From assembly GCA_016744705.1 (NCBI GenBank), contig JADGDU010000008.1, forward strand, positions 103,616 to 167,615: DNA of 64,000 nt, read 5' to 3'. The stretch comes from Candidatus Krumholzibacteriia bacterium (GTDB lineage: Bacteria; Krumholzibacteriota; Krumholzibacteriia; LZORAL124-64-63). Under the pieces are notes generated by a model, which had not been told where the DNA came from, did not search any database, and saw only the letters and a program-made list of their open reading frames with translations. The position numbers and the translations under genes were made by a program. Each line of letters starts with the position of its first letter. Position 1 is the first letter of the stretch. Shown here one piece after another: positions 46,492 to 53,743 of this stretch.

Positions 46492-47331
46492 ATGTCCTCT
46501 CTGCAACAACTTATTGATTCTGCCCCTGGCCTGAGTGCCAGACCAGATTCAGTGATATCTCTTTTGGATATTATTGAAGATCCAGAAGTGGATGTTGATA
46601 AGTTATTGCCCATCGTGAATCACGATCCGGGGTTAACCGCGGGCCTGCTTAAACTGTGCAACTCGCCCTTGTACAATTTCAAGCGTAGAATAGGCAGCCC
46701 GCGGGACGCTCTGGTGCTGGTGGGAAATCTCACCTTTGCCCGTCTCTGTTTTACCCTCAGTTTGGAACCAGTCCTGACCAGCGAGCTCCCAGGGTACAAC
46801 CTGGATCTAGATGATTTGTGGAAACACAGCCTGGCTACCGCTTACGGGGCGGCCTATCTCGTCAAATCCGTTGGGTTGGGTGAGTTGAGGGATCGGGCTT
46901 TTACTGCAGGTTTGTTGCATGATGTGGGCAAACTGGTGCTGGATCATGATCTGGTTGAAGGCAACAGTGAAGATGGCGGAAGAGTGACCCTGGATAAGGA
47001 ACGCAGCTGCACAGGGTTTGATCACGCCGAAGCGGGTGCAGGTCTTCTGGAAAGCTGGGACGTTCCAGCGGAAGTGGTGGCGGCGGTGCGCTGGCATCAC
47101 GATCCTCTTCAAGCCGGAGAATACAAACGGCTGGCCATAGCCGTTTCGGTGGCCAACGAGGTGGGTAATTTTGCCACCAGGCTGCGCACGGGGTCCTCAG
47201 CCGTAGACCACTGGGTGCAGAACCGTTTCGATTCATCTTCTTTCCCGCTGGAGAAAATTGCTGTTCTGGCAAACACAATTTCTGCCAAGAACGAGAATAT
47301 TCTTTCCTTGGCTCTTGGGCCCGGCTTATGA
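46492..47331 (+). CDS. HDOD-domain signalling protein
   Basis: A 279-residue single HDOD domain. The segment KLCNSPLYNF (beginning of the HDOD fold), the LLHDVGKLVLDHD metal-like motif and WHHDPLQAG are characteristic. HDOD proteins relate to signalling, sometimes in cyclic-di-GMP or chemotaxis control, but without a catalytic HD-GYP. Part of its 3' region reappears as a decayed copy at 48588-48672. A truncated Fic gene faces it and slightly overlaps its stop. Confidence 0.85.
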   Translation: MSSLQQLIDSAPGLSARPDSVISLLDIIEDPEVDVDKLLPIVNHDPGLTAGLLKLCNSPLYNFKRRIGSPRDALVLVGNLTFARLCFTLSLEPVLTSELPGYNLDLDDLWKHSLATAYGAAYLVKSVGLGELRDRAFTAGLLHDVGKLVLDHDLVEGNSEDGGRVTLDKERSCTGFDHAEAGAGLLESWDVPAEVVAAVRWHHDPLQAGEYKRLAIAVSVANEVGNFATRLRTGSSAVDHWVQNRFDSSSFPLEKIAVLANTISAKNENILSLALGPGL

Positions 47332-47916
47332 CCTCTCTTTGAGAGCTGAAATCGAAGCGGTTTCTCGCATGGCTTCGAGCATGAAAAGAATCCAGGGTTC
47401 CCAGGCCTCATTTCGGGTCACATCAATCAACAATCCGAAATAGTCTTCCTTATGTTGAATAATGTAGCGGCTTAAATAGAGGATTGGCATTGTCAGCAGG
47501 TTTTCCTGGATCAGAAACAGGCTATTGAGCACCCGCCCGGTACGGCCATTTCCATCGGTGAATGGGTGAATGGCTTCGAATTGATAATGGCCGGCGGCCA
47601 GGCGGATCAACGGATCCAGATCACGTTGTTCGTGCATGAATCTTTCCCATCCAGCCAACAACTCACGAATGGCTCCTTCGCCTTCAGGGGGAGTGTAAAT
47701 AATTTCCCCTGTGGCGGCGTTCGCCAGCTTGATCCCGGGTACCTTGCGGACATGCATGTCCATGCCCTTGATGGTGGTACAAACCGCTTCAGCCGTCCTC
47801 GTCGTCAGTGGAAATTTTTCCAGGGCCCGGTAGCCCTCCATCAATGTTCGTCGGTACCGGAGCGCTTCCTTAGTCGCCGGGTCCGCACTACCTTCAGCGT
47901 GGAGATTCTCAAACAG
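47326..47916 (-). pseudogene. Fic-family AMPylase core, truncated at both ends
   Basis: The active-site loop HPFTDGNGRTGR is intact, and sequence from about LFEN (47916) to IDVTRNEAWEPW matches the middle of the 360-380-residue Fic family. Both ends are missing: upstream the frame hits TAA at 47934-47932 with no ATG, GTG or usable ribosome site before the TTG/ATG near 47844, and the N-terminal inhibitory-helix part is absent; downstream the protein stops shortly after the catalytic core inside the HDOD 3' end, without the C-terminal winged-helix part. The loss of both flanks makes a functional enzyme unlikely, though a short active core cannot be excluded. Confidence 0.75.
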
Positions 47917-47924
47917 TTTACCAA

Positions 47925-48503
47925 TTGAAAATTAACCTGAAGAAAATTCGTCCGCCCATTTGGCGCCGGGTGCTGGTCTCTGAGGATTTTACGCTTTTCC
48001 AATTGCACTACTTGATACAGGTGGTCATGGGATGGGGGAATGGGCATCTGCATGAATTTGCCCTAAGGAAGGGAAGTTCCTGGACGACTTTCATGCCCAA
48101 GATAATTCTGGATGAGATGGTTGAAGACTTTGGAGTGGACGAAGCTACAGTCCACTTGTATGAGGTGTTTGGTCAGCCCAAGGACAAGTTAAAGTACACG
48201 TACGATTTTGGGGATCATTGGCTGCATGATATTGTGCTGGAGAAGGTGAAGATAGCGGAGCCGGATACAGTGTTGCCTGTTTGCTTGGCCGGGAGGCGGG
48301 CGTGTCCGCCGGAGGATTGTGGCGGGGTGCCGGGGTACGAGAATGTATTGGATGTTTTGTCAAATCCAGAGGATGAGGAATATGAAGAAATGATAGACTG
48401 GGTTGGAGGAGATTTTGATTCGGAAGAGTTTGATTGTGAGGAGGCCAATGGAGAAGTTCGGGGGATGGATTGGGAGGATCCGGAAAAGGATTTACTCCTC
48501 TGA
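47925..48503 (+). CDS. pRiA4b ORF-3-like protein, 5' end likely lost
   Basis: A 192-residue member of the plasmid pRiA4b ORF-3 family: KIRPPIWRRVLV at the N-terminus, MGWGNGHLHEF, YTYDFGDHWLHDI and CPPEDCGG all fit. The only usable start is the TTG at 47925, without a ribosome site; homologous residues (VYQL) continue upstream to 47916 without any start codon, then diverge. So the gene has probably lost its first few codons and may be untranslated. The point where homology ends coincides with the point where the facing Fic fragment's homology ends. The family's function is unknown to me. Confidence 0.75.
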   Translation: MKINLKKIRPPIWRRVLVSEDFTLFQLHYLIQVVMGWGNGHLHEFALRKGSSWTTFMPKIILDEMVEDFGVDEATVHLYEVFGQPKDKLKYTYDFGDHWLHDIVLEKVKIAEPDTVLPVCLAGRRACPPEDCGGVPGYENVLDVLSNPEDEEYEEMIDWVGGDFDSEEFDCEEANGEVRGMDWEDPEKDLLL

Positions 48504-48587
48504 TTGGCATTCAGGCTCAGGGACGGAACCACGATGCAAGGCAATGCGCTGAGGGGCCAGAAGCTACTTCAGGCAGCAGTTCGATTT

Positions 48588-48672
48588 TGGGCCTGCCGAA
48601 GTGGCTGGCATCACGATCCTCTTCAAGCCGGAGATTACAATCGATTGGCCCCGGCTTATGACATCTCCTTGA
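48588..48672 (+). pseudogene. Relic of an HDOD gene 3' end
   Basis: Positions 48604-48634 are identical over 31 bases to 47090-47120 in the HDOD gene, preceded by a GAAGTGG that matches the same gene after a 13-base deletion. After 16 more bases, 48650-48662 equals 47320-47332 around the HDOD stop, so about 184 bases are missing between the blocks. Frames are broken, so this is a decayed duplicate rather than a gene. Confidence 0.8.
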
Positions 48673-48781
48673 CGATTCCGGCCCCGGAGTGCGACATTTC
48701 AGTTTGGAACCTATCCCATGGACCGGGGTTGATGGTTTCTGTTCCCCCTGAAAAAAGAAACACCCGAAAGGAATTTCAGCC

Positions 48782-49978
48782 ATGCGGCTCAATTTTATAA
48801 AAACATTCTCATTGGTTTTGATTGTAACCTCATTAACTCTGGTTTCTGGCGCTTTGGCCGATTCCTCCTCTGATTACGCTAAAGCCCTGAAAAAAAGCCT
48901 CTCCGTAGCCGAATCGGTGCAGTCCTACAATATCCAAGCCAGCATGGTGATGGAAAATAACGTAATGGGGCAGGCCGACGGTATGAAGTTGGAGGCCACC
49001 CAGACAGCTCGAGGCGCCATGCCCGACCGCCTTTTTGTGGCCATCGAAAGTCCCATGTTCCAGCAACAGCTGGGCACCGGATCCAATGAAAGCTGGTTCT
49101 CCCTTCCGGCTGCGGGAGTCTGCTATGTGGGCAAACCCCTGAAGCTGAGCCGAGTTTTGCATGATGATGGAGAAATGGAGCTGACCAACGAGAAGCTCTT
49201 CAATTTCTTTGCCGGCCTGGGCGACTACCTCTTCACCGAAGAGATGACTCCCATGGGTGAAACCACTGCCGAAAATCTGATGGTTGGGGAACGGGAAATA
49301 TCTTGCCAAGTGTTTCAGTTTGCCGACGACAGTGGATCCAGCAGCTTTTGGTTTGATTCCCAAAGTGGCCTGGTGTTGAAAACCAGACTGGTGACCAACA
49401 TGGTGGATCAGGGCGTGGAGATGGAGCGGATTTTGACCACCCAGGTTCAGAACTTTTCTCTGAATTCAAAGCTCAATGATTCTGATTTCACTTTCGAAGC
49501 CCCTGAGGGGTTGCGTGTGGTGGATTCTCTTGAGAGAGTGATGAATCCCGACTCTATGGTGGGCATGCCTGCTCCAAACGTCAGTTTTACAGATTTGGAT
49601 GGGAAAGTAGTCCAGTTGGAGGACTATCGGGGCAAGGTTGTCTTCATCGATTTCTGGGCCACCTGGTGCGGTCCCTGCCGTATGGAAATGCCGCATATTG
49701 AGAAGCTCTTTAAGGAGTTTCAGGGCAATGATGGTATTGCGTTCTTTGGAGCCAGTAATGAAGAAAAAGGCACGGTCACTGGGTTTCTTAAAAAGAACGA
49801 ATACAGCTTTCCGATCGTGCTGGTAAAGGCTGAAGATGCGCGGGGGTTGTTTAAAGTGACCAGTATCCCAGCCGGTTTTGTTATTGATGCTGAGGGTGTT
49901 ATTCGGGCTCATATGATTGGGACTCAGAGTGAGGCTCAATTGCGAGCAGCTTTTGCCAAAGCGGGCTTCACAGAATAA
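48782..49978 (+). CDS. Exported LolA-like/TlpA-like thiol-disulfide fusion
   Basis: A 398-residue protein with a signal peptide (to about residue 26). Residues 30-250 resemble the LolA/DUF2092-type outer-membrane carrier fold. Residues 260-398 are a TlpA-like thioredoxin domain with an intact Cys296-Gly-Pro-Cys299 (WATWCGPC) and the cis-Pro in TSIPAGFVI. The two parts are known to be fused in other bacteria; the sequence suggests disulfide chemistry linked to a lipid- or lipoprotein-binding surface. It is the Cys-only counterpart of the selenoprotein-like gene at 31268-32092. The ATG has AAAGGA nine bases upstream, and a strong terminator follows. Confidence 0.88.
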   Translation: MRLNFIKTFSLVLIVTSLTLVSGALADSSSDYAKALKKSLSVAESVQSYNIQASMVMENNVMGQADGMKLEATQTARGAMPDRLFVAIESPMFQQQLGTGSNESWFSLPAAGVCYVGKPLKLSRVLHDDGEMELTNEKLFNFFAGLGDYLFTEEMTPMGETTAENLMVGEREISCQVFQFADDSGSSSFWFDSQSGLVLKTRLVTNMVDQGVEMERILTTQVQNFSLNSKLNDSDFTFEAPEGLRVVDSLERVMNPDSMVGMPAPNVSFTDLDGKVVQLEDYRGKVVFIDFWATWCGPCRMEMPHIEKLFKEFQGNDGIAFFGASNEEKGTVTGFLKKNEYSFPIVLVKAEDARGLFKVTSIPAGFVIDAEGVIRAHMIGTQSEAQLRAAFAKAGFTE

Positions 49979-49990
49979 GGTCTAATGAAA

Positions 49991-50034
49991 AAATCCCCCC
50001 TTGGCTGATGGAAATGCCAAGGGGGGATTTTTTG
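49991..50034. terminator. Bidirectional terminator, 15-bp perfect stem
   Basis: The stem 49991-50005/50016-50030 is perfect over 15 bp (AAATCCCCCC...GGGGGGATTT) with a 10-base loop. A- and T-runs flank both sides. The CCCCCTTGG core also occurs in the weaker hairpin at 15851. Confidence 0.93.
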
Positions 50035-50049
50035 TTTTAGGCAGCCAGT

Positions 50050-51534
50050 TTAATTGACCACATGAACTTCCACGCGGCGGTTTTGGCTTCGGCCTTCCCG
50101 GGTATCATTTCCGGCAATGGGATATTCCTGACCGTAGCCCACGGCGGTGATGCGTGAAGGAGCGATGCCCATCTGGATCAGGGAATCACGCACACTCATG
50201 GCCCTGCGTTGGGAGAGTTCACGATTGTTCTCGGCATTGCCTGTGCTGTCTGTATGGCCACGAATTTCCACCATTTTGTCGGGCCAGGCGCGCAGGGAAG
50301 CCGCCACTTCGGCCAGAATGCCGATACTGCCGGGAGTCAACTGGGCGCTGCTGGTGCGGAATGAGACTCCTTTGAGAACCAGAGTCTCAGGCATTTCCTC
50401 AGCCAGGGGGCAGCCATTGGCGTTCACCCGGGCGCCGGCAGGAGTCTCGGGACAAGTGTCGTCAGCATCCAGAACACCGTCATTGTCATTGTCCGGTTCG
50501 GGACAACCATCTTCGTCTTCAAATCCATCCATATCTTCAGGCTCATCGGGACAGAGGTCCCGGGCATCTACGATACCATCGGCATCGTTGTCGGGGTCCG
50601 GACAGCCGTCCTGGTCTTGATAGCCATCCAGGTCTTCAGGTTTGTTAGGACAGGCGTCCTGAGCGTCAGGGACACCGTCATCGTCATTGTCCAGATCCGG
50701 GCAGCCGTCGGTGTCGTTGTAGCCGTCTTTATCTTCGGGCTCGTTGGGGCAAAGGTCCTGTTTGTTAGGAATGCCGTCGTGGTCGCTATCAGAGGATCCG
50801 AACCACCAGGTCAGGCCCACCATGGCTTCGACCATGGCCGTGTTGGCATCTACGTGATCGGGACCCCAGTAGTGGCTCATGCCCGCGTTGTCGGTTTCGT
50901 TGGAGGGGTTGAGGTAGTAACGCCCACCAATTTTGAAAGCCAGATTGTCGGTGATGAAAAAATCGGCACCCAGGCCGATGGCGAAAGTGAAATCGGTAGC
51001 CTTGAGATCGACATTGTCACCGTTGTTATCGTACCCTTGAACGACATCTCCGGACGGGAACATGCCCACATCTTCCCCGGTTTTATCAATGATTTTCCAA
51101 CTGGTGAGACCCAGGCCCAGGCCGGCCCAAGGATTGATGCGGGCATTGGGGGCGAAGCGGTATTGCAAATGGAGCATGGGTTGGAAGATGACGTTGTAGA
51201 GAGGGGCCCCACTTTTGCCATCCCAGCCTACATCTTCACCGCGGTATTCGGCGCCTGGGCGGATGAGGCCGTATTTGAGGGCCAACTGGGCGTTCCAGTG
51301 GGGAGAAAGGCCGCGAGCCAGGATGAGGGAGCCGAATTGGTCGGTGTTGGAGTAATCCCAGTAGCCTTCAGTGAGTTTGTGGGTGCCGCCTTCGAGGCCG
51401 AGGCCCCAGCGGCCGGTGAGGTCGCTGGCGAAGGCTGGGGTGGTGAAGGAGAGCGTTAGGGCAAGAGCCAGGACGGCGAAGAGGATGGGCCGTAGGCCTG
51501 GGTGGATAGAGAGTTTGGAGCATACTTTAAGCAA
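50050..51534 (-). CDS. OmpA-family protein with beta-barrel and calcium-binding TSP3 repeats
   Basis: A 494-residue outer-membrane protein. The TTG at 51534 with GGAGG seven bases upstream is the best start; the frame is open further but the extra 32 residues are not signal-like. A signal (ending TPAFA) and an N-terminal eight-stranded-type barrel (to about residue 245) are followed by thrombospondin type-3 repeats rich in DxDxDG and CP motifs (about 250-360), then the OmpA peptidoglycan-binding domain (GHTDSTG, NRELSQRRA, SQNRRVEV). It links outer membrane and cell wall. The terminator at 49991 is shared. Confidence 0.93.
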   Translation of the reverse strand: MLKVCSKLSIHPGLRPILFAVLALALTLSFTTPAFASDLTGRWGLGLEGGTHKLTEGYWDYSNTDQFGSLILARGLSPHWNAQLALKYGLIRPGAEYRGEDVGWDGKSGAPLYNVIFQPMLHLQYRFAPNARINPWAGLGLGLTSWKIIDKTGEDVGMFPSGDVVQGYDNNGDNVDLKATDFTFAIGLGADFFITDNLAFKIGGRYYLNPSNETDNAGMSHYWGPDHVDANTAMVEAMVGLTWWFGSSDSDHDGIPNKQDLCPNEPEDKDGYNDTDGCPDLDNDDDGVPDAQDACPNKPEDLDGYQDQDGCPDPDNDADGIVDARDLCPDEPEDMDGFEDEDGCPEPDNDNDGVLDADDTCPETPAGARVNANGCPLAEEMPETLVLKGVSFRTSSAQLTPGSIGILAEVAASLRAWPDKMVEIRGHTDSTGNAENNRELSQRRAMSVRDSLIQMGIAPSRITAVGYGQEYPIAGNDTREGRSQNRRVEVHVVN

Positions 51535-51609
51535 TTGGGTGCCTCCGGAAGGCGCCAATCCTGGCGCAGTGGGGAGTTGGATGTGAGTCGGTTGTGAGCA
51601 GATCCTAAA

Positions 51610-51669
51610 CTTTATTGAAGGAATTAGCAAGGGTGGTTGCTTTGGGGGTAGAAATGTGGTTCAATAAAG
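51610..51669. repeat. 10-bp inverted repeat between divergent genes
   Basis: CTTTATTGAA (51610-51619) and TTCAATAAAG (51660-51669) are perfect inverted repeats 40 bases apart, in the intergenic region between the OmpA-like gene (minus) and the DinB-like gene (plus). They could be paired operator sites or chance. Confidence 0.5.
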
Positions 51670-51726
51670 AAAAGCCGTACTGGATGCGAGAAAGTCACGC
51701 GGTGCACAAGGAAGGACGATGGCCGT

Positions 51727-52197
51727 ATGAAAAATGGGCAAATGCTGGTTGATAGTATCTTGGAGGAAGACCGTTTGTTGAGAGAGCGGTTGGGCAGGTG
51801 TCCTCAGGATGTGCGTGATGTCCGAGCAAATCATGGGGCCTTAAGTTTCAAGGAGACTCTGGGGCATATCGCTTTTTGGGATAATTTTACGGTGGAATTT
51901 TTTTCCAGCAAGCTTGATAAGCGATGTCTGGACCCGGAACCGTTGCTGAATTTTGAGGAGAGAAGTGGCCGAGCCCTTGAGAAAATTGCGAAATTGCCTT
52001 TTGGTGAGGTTTTGGTGAGGTATCTGGAGGCCACGGGAGCCTTGATTGAATTTTTGGGTAGGCACTGGGACGAGTTGTCTCCCAAGGAGAAAAATGATTT
52101 CTGGGTGCCTTTGAAGCATCGCAAACACCATCGGGTTTCGTTGTTTCGGGCCCTGGATGATGAGGTTCTGGGGGAGAAGATGGGGATTGGGGCTTGA
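51727..52197 (+). CDS. DinB/ClbS-like four-helix protein
   Basis: A 156-residue protein resembling the DinB/DfsB (ClbS-like) superfamily: the LSFKETLGHIAFWD motif places a histidine in the usual first metal ligand position and a C-terminal HRKHHRVSLF supplies further histidines. Function in this family ranges from thiol-dependent enzymes to colibactin resistance; nothing here narrows it. A ribosome site (AAGGA) lies upstream of the ATG. A terminator follows at 52231. Confidence 0.7.
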   Translation: MKNGQMLVDSILEEDRLLRERLGRCPQDVRDVRANHGALSFKETLGHIAFWDNFTVEFFSSKLDKRCLDPEPLLNFEERSGRALEKIAKLPFGEVLVRYLEATGALIEFLGRHWDELSPKEKNDFWVPLKHRKHHRVSLFRALDDEVLGEKMGIGA

Positions 52198-52230
52198 ATA
52201 GCCGGTAGATAATGGGTTTTGGATATAAAT

Positions 52231-52260
52231 AAAAGGATCGCTATAAAAGCGATCCTTTTA
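52231..52260. terminator. Bidirectional terminator
   Basis: AAAAGGATCGC / GCGATCCTTTT, an 11-bp perfect stem with a seven-base loop, flanked by A- and T-rich sequence. It serves the DinB-like gene and the facing small-peptide gene. Confidence 0.9.
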
Positions 52261-52289
52261 TTTATCTGACAATCCTACAGAGAGTAGAA

Positions 52290-52436
52290 CTACTCCATGT
52301 GGAATCTGAGATCGTTGATGATCCGCACGGGAGAGGGGTCGACGTTTCCGCCACCGCCACCGTTTCCGTAGTCACCAAATACTCCAAGCTCAACTTTTTG
52401 AGTCTTGAGTTCAGGTTTGCGATATGATTTTTTCAT
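52290..52436 (-). CDS. Small Gly-rich peptide, RiPP-precursor-like
   Basis: A 48-codon reading frame too short for routine ORF calling. The N-terminus is basic (MKKSYRKPELK) and contains Tyr5-x-x-Pro8-x-Leu10, the YxxPxL leader motif bound by PqqD-like recognition domains in lasso-peptide systems. A GVFGDYGN segment, five consecutive glycines (26-30) and a conserved-looking tail (PVRII, then LRFHME) follow. It has a near-consensus promoter 90 bases upstream and a terminator 30 bases downstream. A ribosome site is weak (GGGAAAGAG). The gene is well supported; its nature as a modified peptide is only an inference, since no maturase or transporter gene lies in the window. Confidence 0.65.
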   Translation of the reverse strand: MKKSYRKPELKTQKVELGVFGDYGNGGGGGNVDPSPVRIINDLRFHME

Positions 52437-52524
52437 GTTTTTACACTCTTTCCCTAATCACCCAGGATTACTCCCAGACCAGCTTTTCCGGTTTTTTGGT
52501 AGATTTCTCCCCCAACACGAGAAC

Positions 52525-52553
52525 ATGATACTACAAAAGGATTTTTTTGTCAA
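52525..52553 (-). promoter_or_regulatory. Near-consensus sigma-70 promoter of the small-peptide gene
   Basis: Minus strand TTGACA (52553-52548), 17 bases, TATCAT (52530-52525). The transcript would start near 52518, giving an 80-base leader before the ATG at 52436. Confidence 0.85.
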
Positions 52554-52658
52554 TATCCAAAAGGAGAAAAACAGGAAAAAAGGGGGAAATTGTCGCGGAT
52601 TGTAGTGAAAACAGATTGTCGTCGAGTTTTATGGTGGAATGGAAGAAGCTCCTGTCCG

Positions 52659-53453
52659 CTATTTTACCAAAAAACCCTTGGCTCTAGCCGTTTCATACGA
52701 TGTTTGTAGTTGAAAGAGATAGAGGCCAGTGGGTTGGGCTCTTCCCTGATCGTCCGTGCCATCCCAGTGTTTGATGAATGAGCCGGGGGAGGCTGGTCCC
52801 TCGTGAAGGATTGAGATGAGATGTCCTTTAATATCAAAAACCGAGAGGCGGGCTTGAGTTGCGTGAGTAATTTCAAAATTGATTTGAGTTTTGGGGTTAA
52901 AGGGATTGGGGTAAATTTGAAGGGAATTGGGGATGTTGGGCACGGCCTGGGCCGAGGAGAGTGACGATTGCACGGTGACGGTAGCGTTGTTTAAGCTGAC
53001 ATTTGGGATGATGTTGGGAGGGGAGGCTTCGTCGAAAAGGTGAGTTTCTACAGCAATGATTGGTGTGGTTCCGGGGGCGAGGCCCACAAAATCCCAGTGT
53101 AAGAGCTCTCCCGGGCCTGTGAGGTAGTCTTCGGCACCCATGACGATGGCATAGCCATGCCAGGTGCCGGGTGTTTCTTCGAAGCCTTCAAATAGGAAAT
53201 AGCTACTTTCTGAGAATAGGGAGCCAGAATCTCCGCCCAAGCTTGTGATGAGGGTTGTGTCGTAAGTGGCGGTGATTTCGATGGTTCGGAAATTGATGGT
53301 GTCGTTTAGGGTGATGGATAGGCGGGTGGTGTCAGTGGGGGCGATGATTGTGGTGTCGTTTGGGGTCCAGGAGAGGGTAATTTCGGCATTTGACTGAGTA
53401 TTGGTAAATATAAAGATGCCAGCAAAAGTTAGGGCCATAACATATTTGAGCAT
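52659..53453 (-). CDS. Exported cohesin-like/FlgD protein (paralog A)
   Basis: A 264-residue exported protein. Signal peptide to about residue 23; residues 25-165 are a beta-rich domain with the pattern of cohesin-like folds (INFRTIEITATYDTTLI, GELLHWDFVGLAPG); the last 85 residues are a FlgD-Ig/type IX-like domain (IYPNPFNPKTQINFEI, ending ETARAKGFLVK). It has no dockerin. The protein at 59610-60431 is a full-length paralog with the same domain order and a nearly identical tail. The two flank the polysaccharide locus. A TATAAT lies at 53535-53530 on the same strand. Confidence 0.82.
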   Translation of the reverse strand: MLKYVMALTFAGIFIFTNTQSNAEITLSWTPNDTTIIAPTDTTRLSITLNDTINFRTIEITATYDTTLITSLGGDSGSLFSESSYFLFEGFEETPGTWHGYAIVMGAEDYLTGPGELLHWDFVGLAPGTTPIIAVETHLFDEASPPNIIPNVSLNNATVTVQSSLSSAQAVPNIPNSLQIYPNPFNPKTQINFEITHATQARLSVFDIKGHLISILHEGPASPGSFIKHWDGTDDQGRAQPTGLYLFQLQTSYETARAKGFLVK

Positions 53454-53682
53454 TTTGAAAACCTACCTATTCGAAAAATCATATCCTTCATAATAAAACC
53501 TGCTCGCCAAACAAGACGATTCAAATATGATTATACACTGATTTCAGGTCGACGGAGGGAAAAATATTTTGAGTCCAAGGTGGATTTTGGCTTTTGCCAT
53601 ATTCCAGGTATGCAGAAAGAATTGGGTGATTTGTCGCAGATGGTCAGTTATCTTGAGCCTTGAATGTCATCATATGGATATT

Positions 53683-53694
53683 CTCGTATACGAG
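53683..53694. repeat. 12-bp perfect palindrome
   Basis: CTCGTATACGAG, in the intergenic region 50 bases upstream of the polysaccharide locus start. It could be a regulator site for that locus or chance. Confidence 0.5.
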
Positions 53695-53743
53695 GGTGGC
53701 GACATTTAGGGACTAAAATTTAAGAATCGGCAGGAAATTAAAG

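Noticed and set aside
48504..48800. A 98-codon open frame containing WHHDPLQAG
   Set aside because: It is out of frame with HDOD sequence before and after the matched block and reflects a decayed copy, not a gene.
50430..50790. Near-repeated DNA that looks like a tandem repeat or CRISPR
   Set aside because: The units are irregular and encode TSP3 calcium repeats (DxDxDG, CP) in the OmpA-like protein.
50617..51459. Open frame of 280 codons on the plus strand
   Set aside because: Antisense to the OmpA-like gene; its low-complexity composition comes from the aspartate-rich repeats on the other strand.
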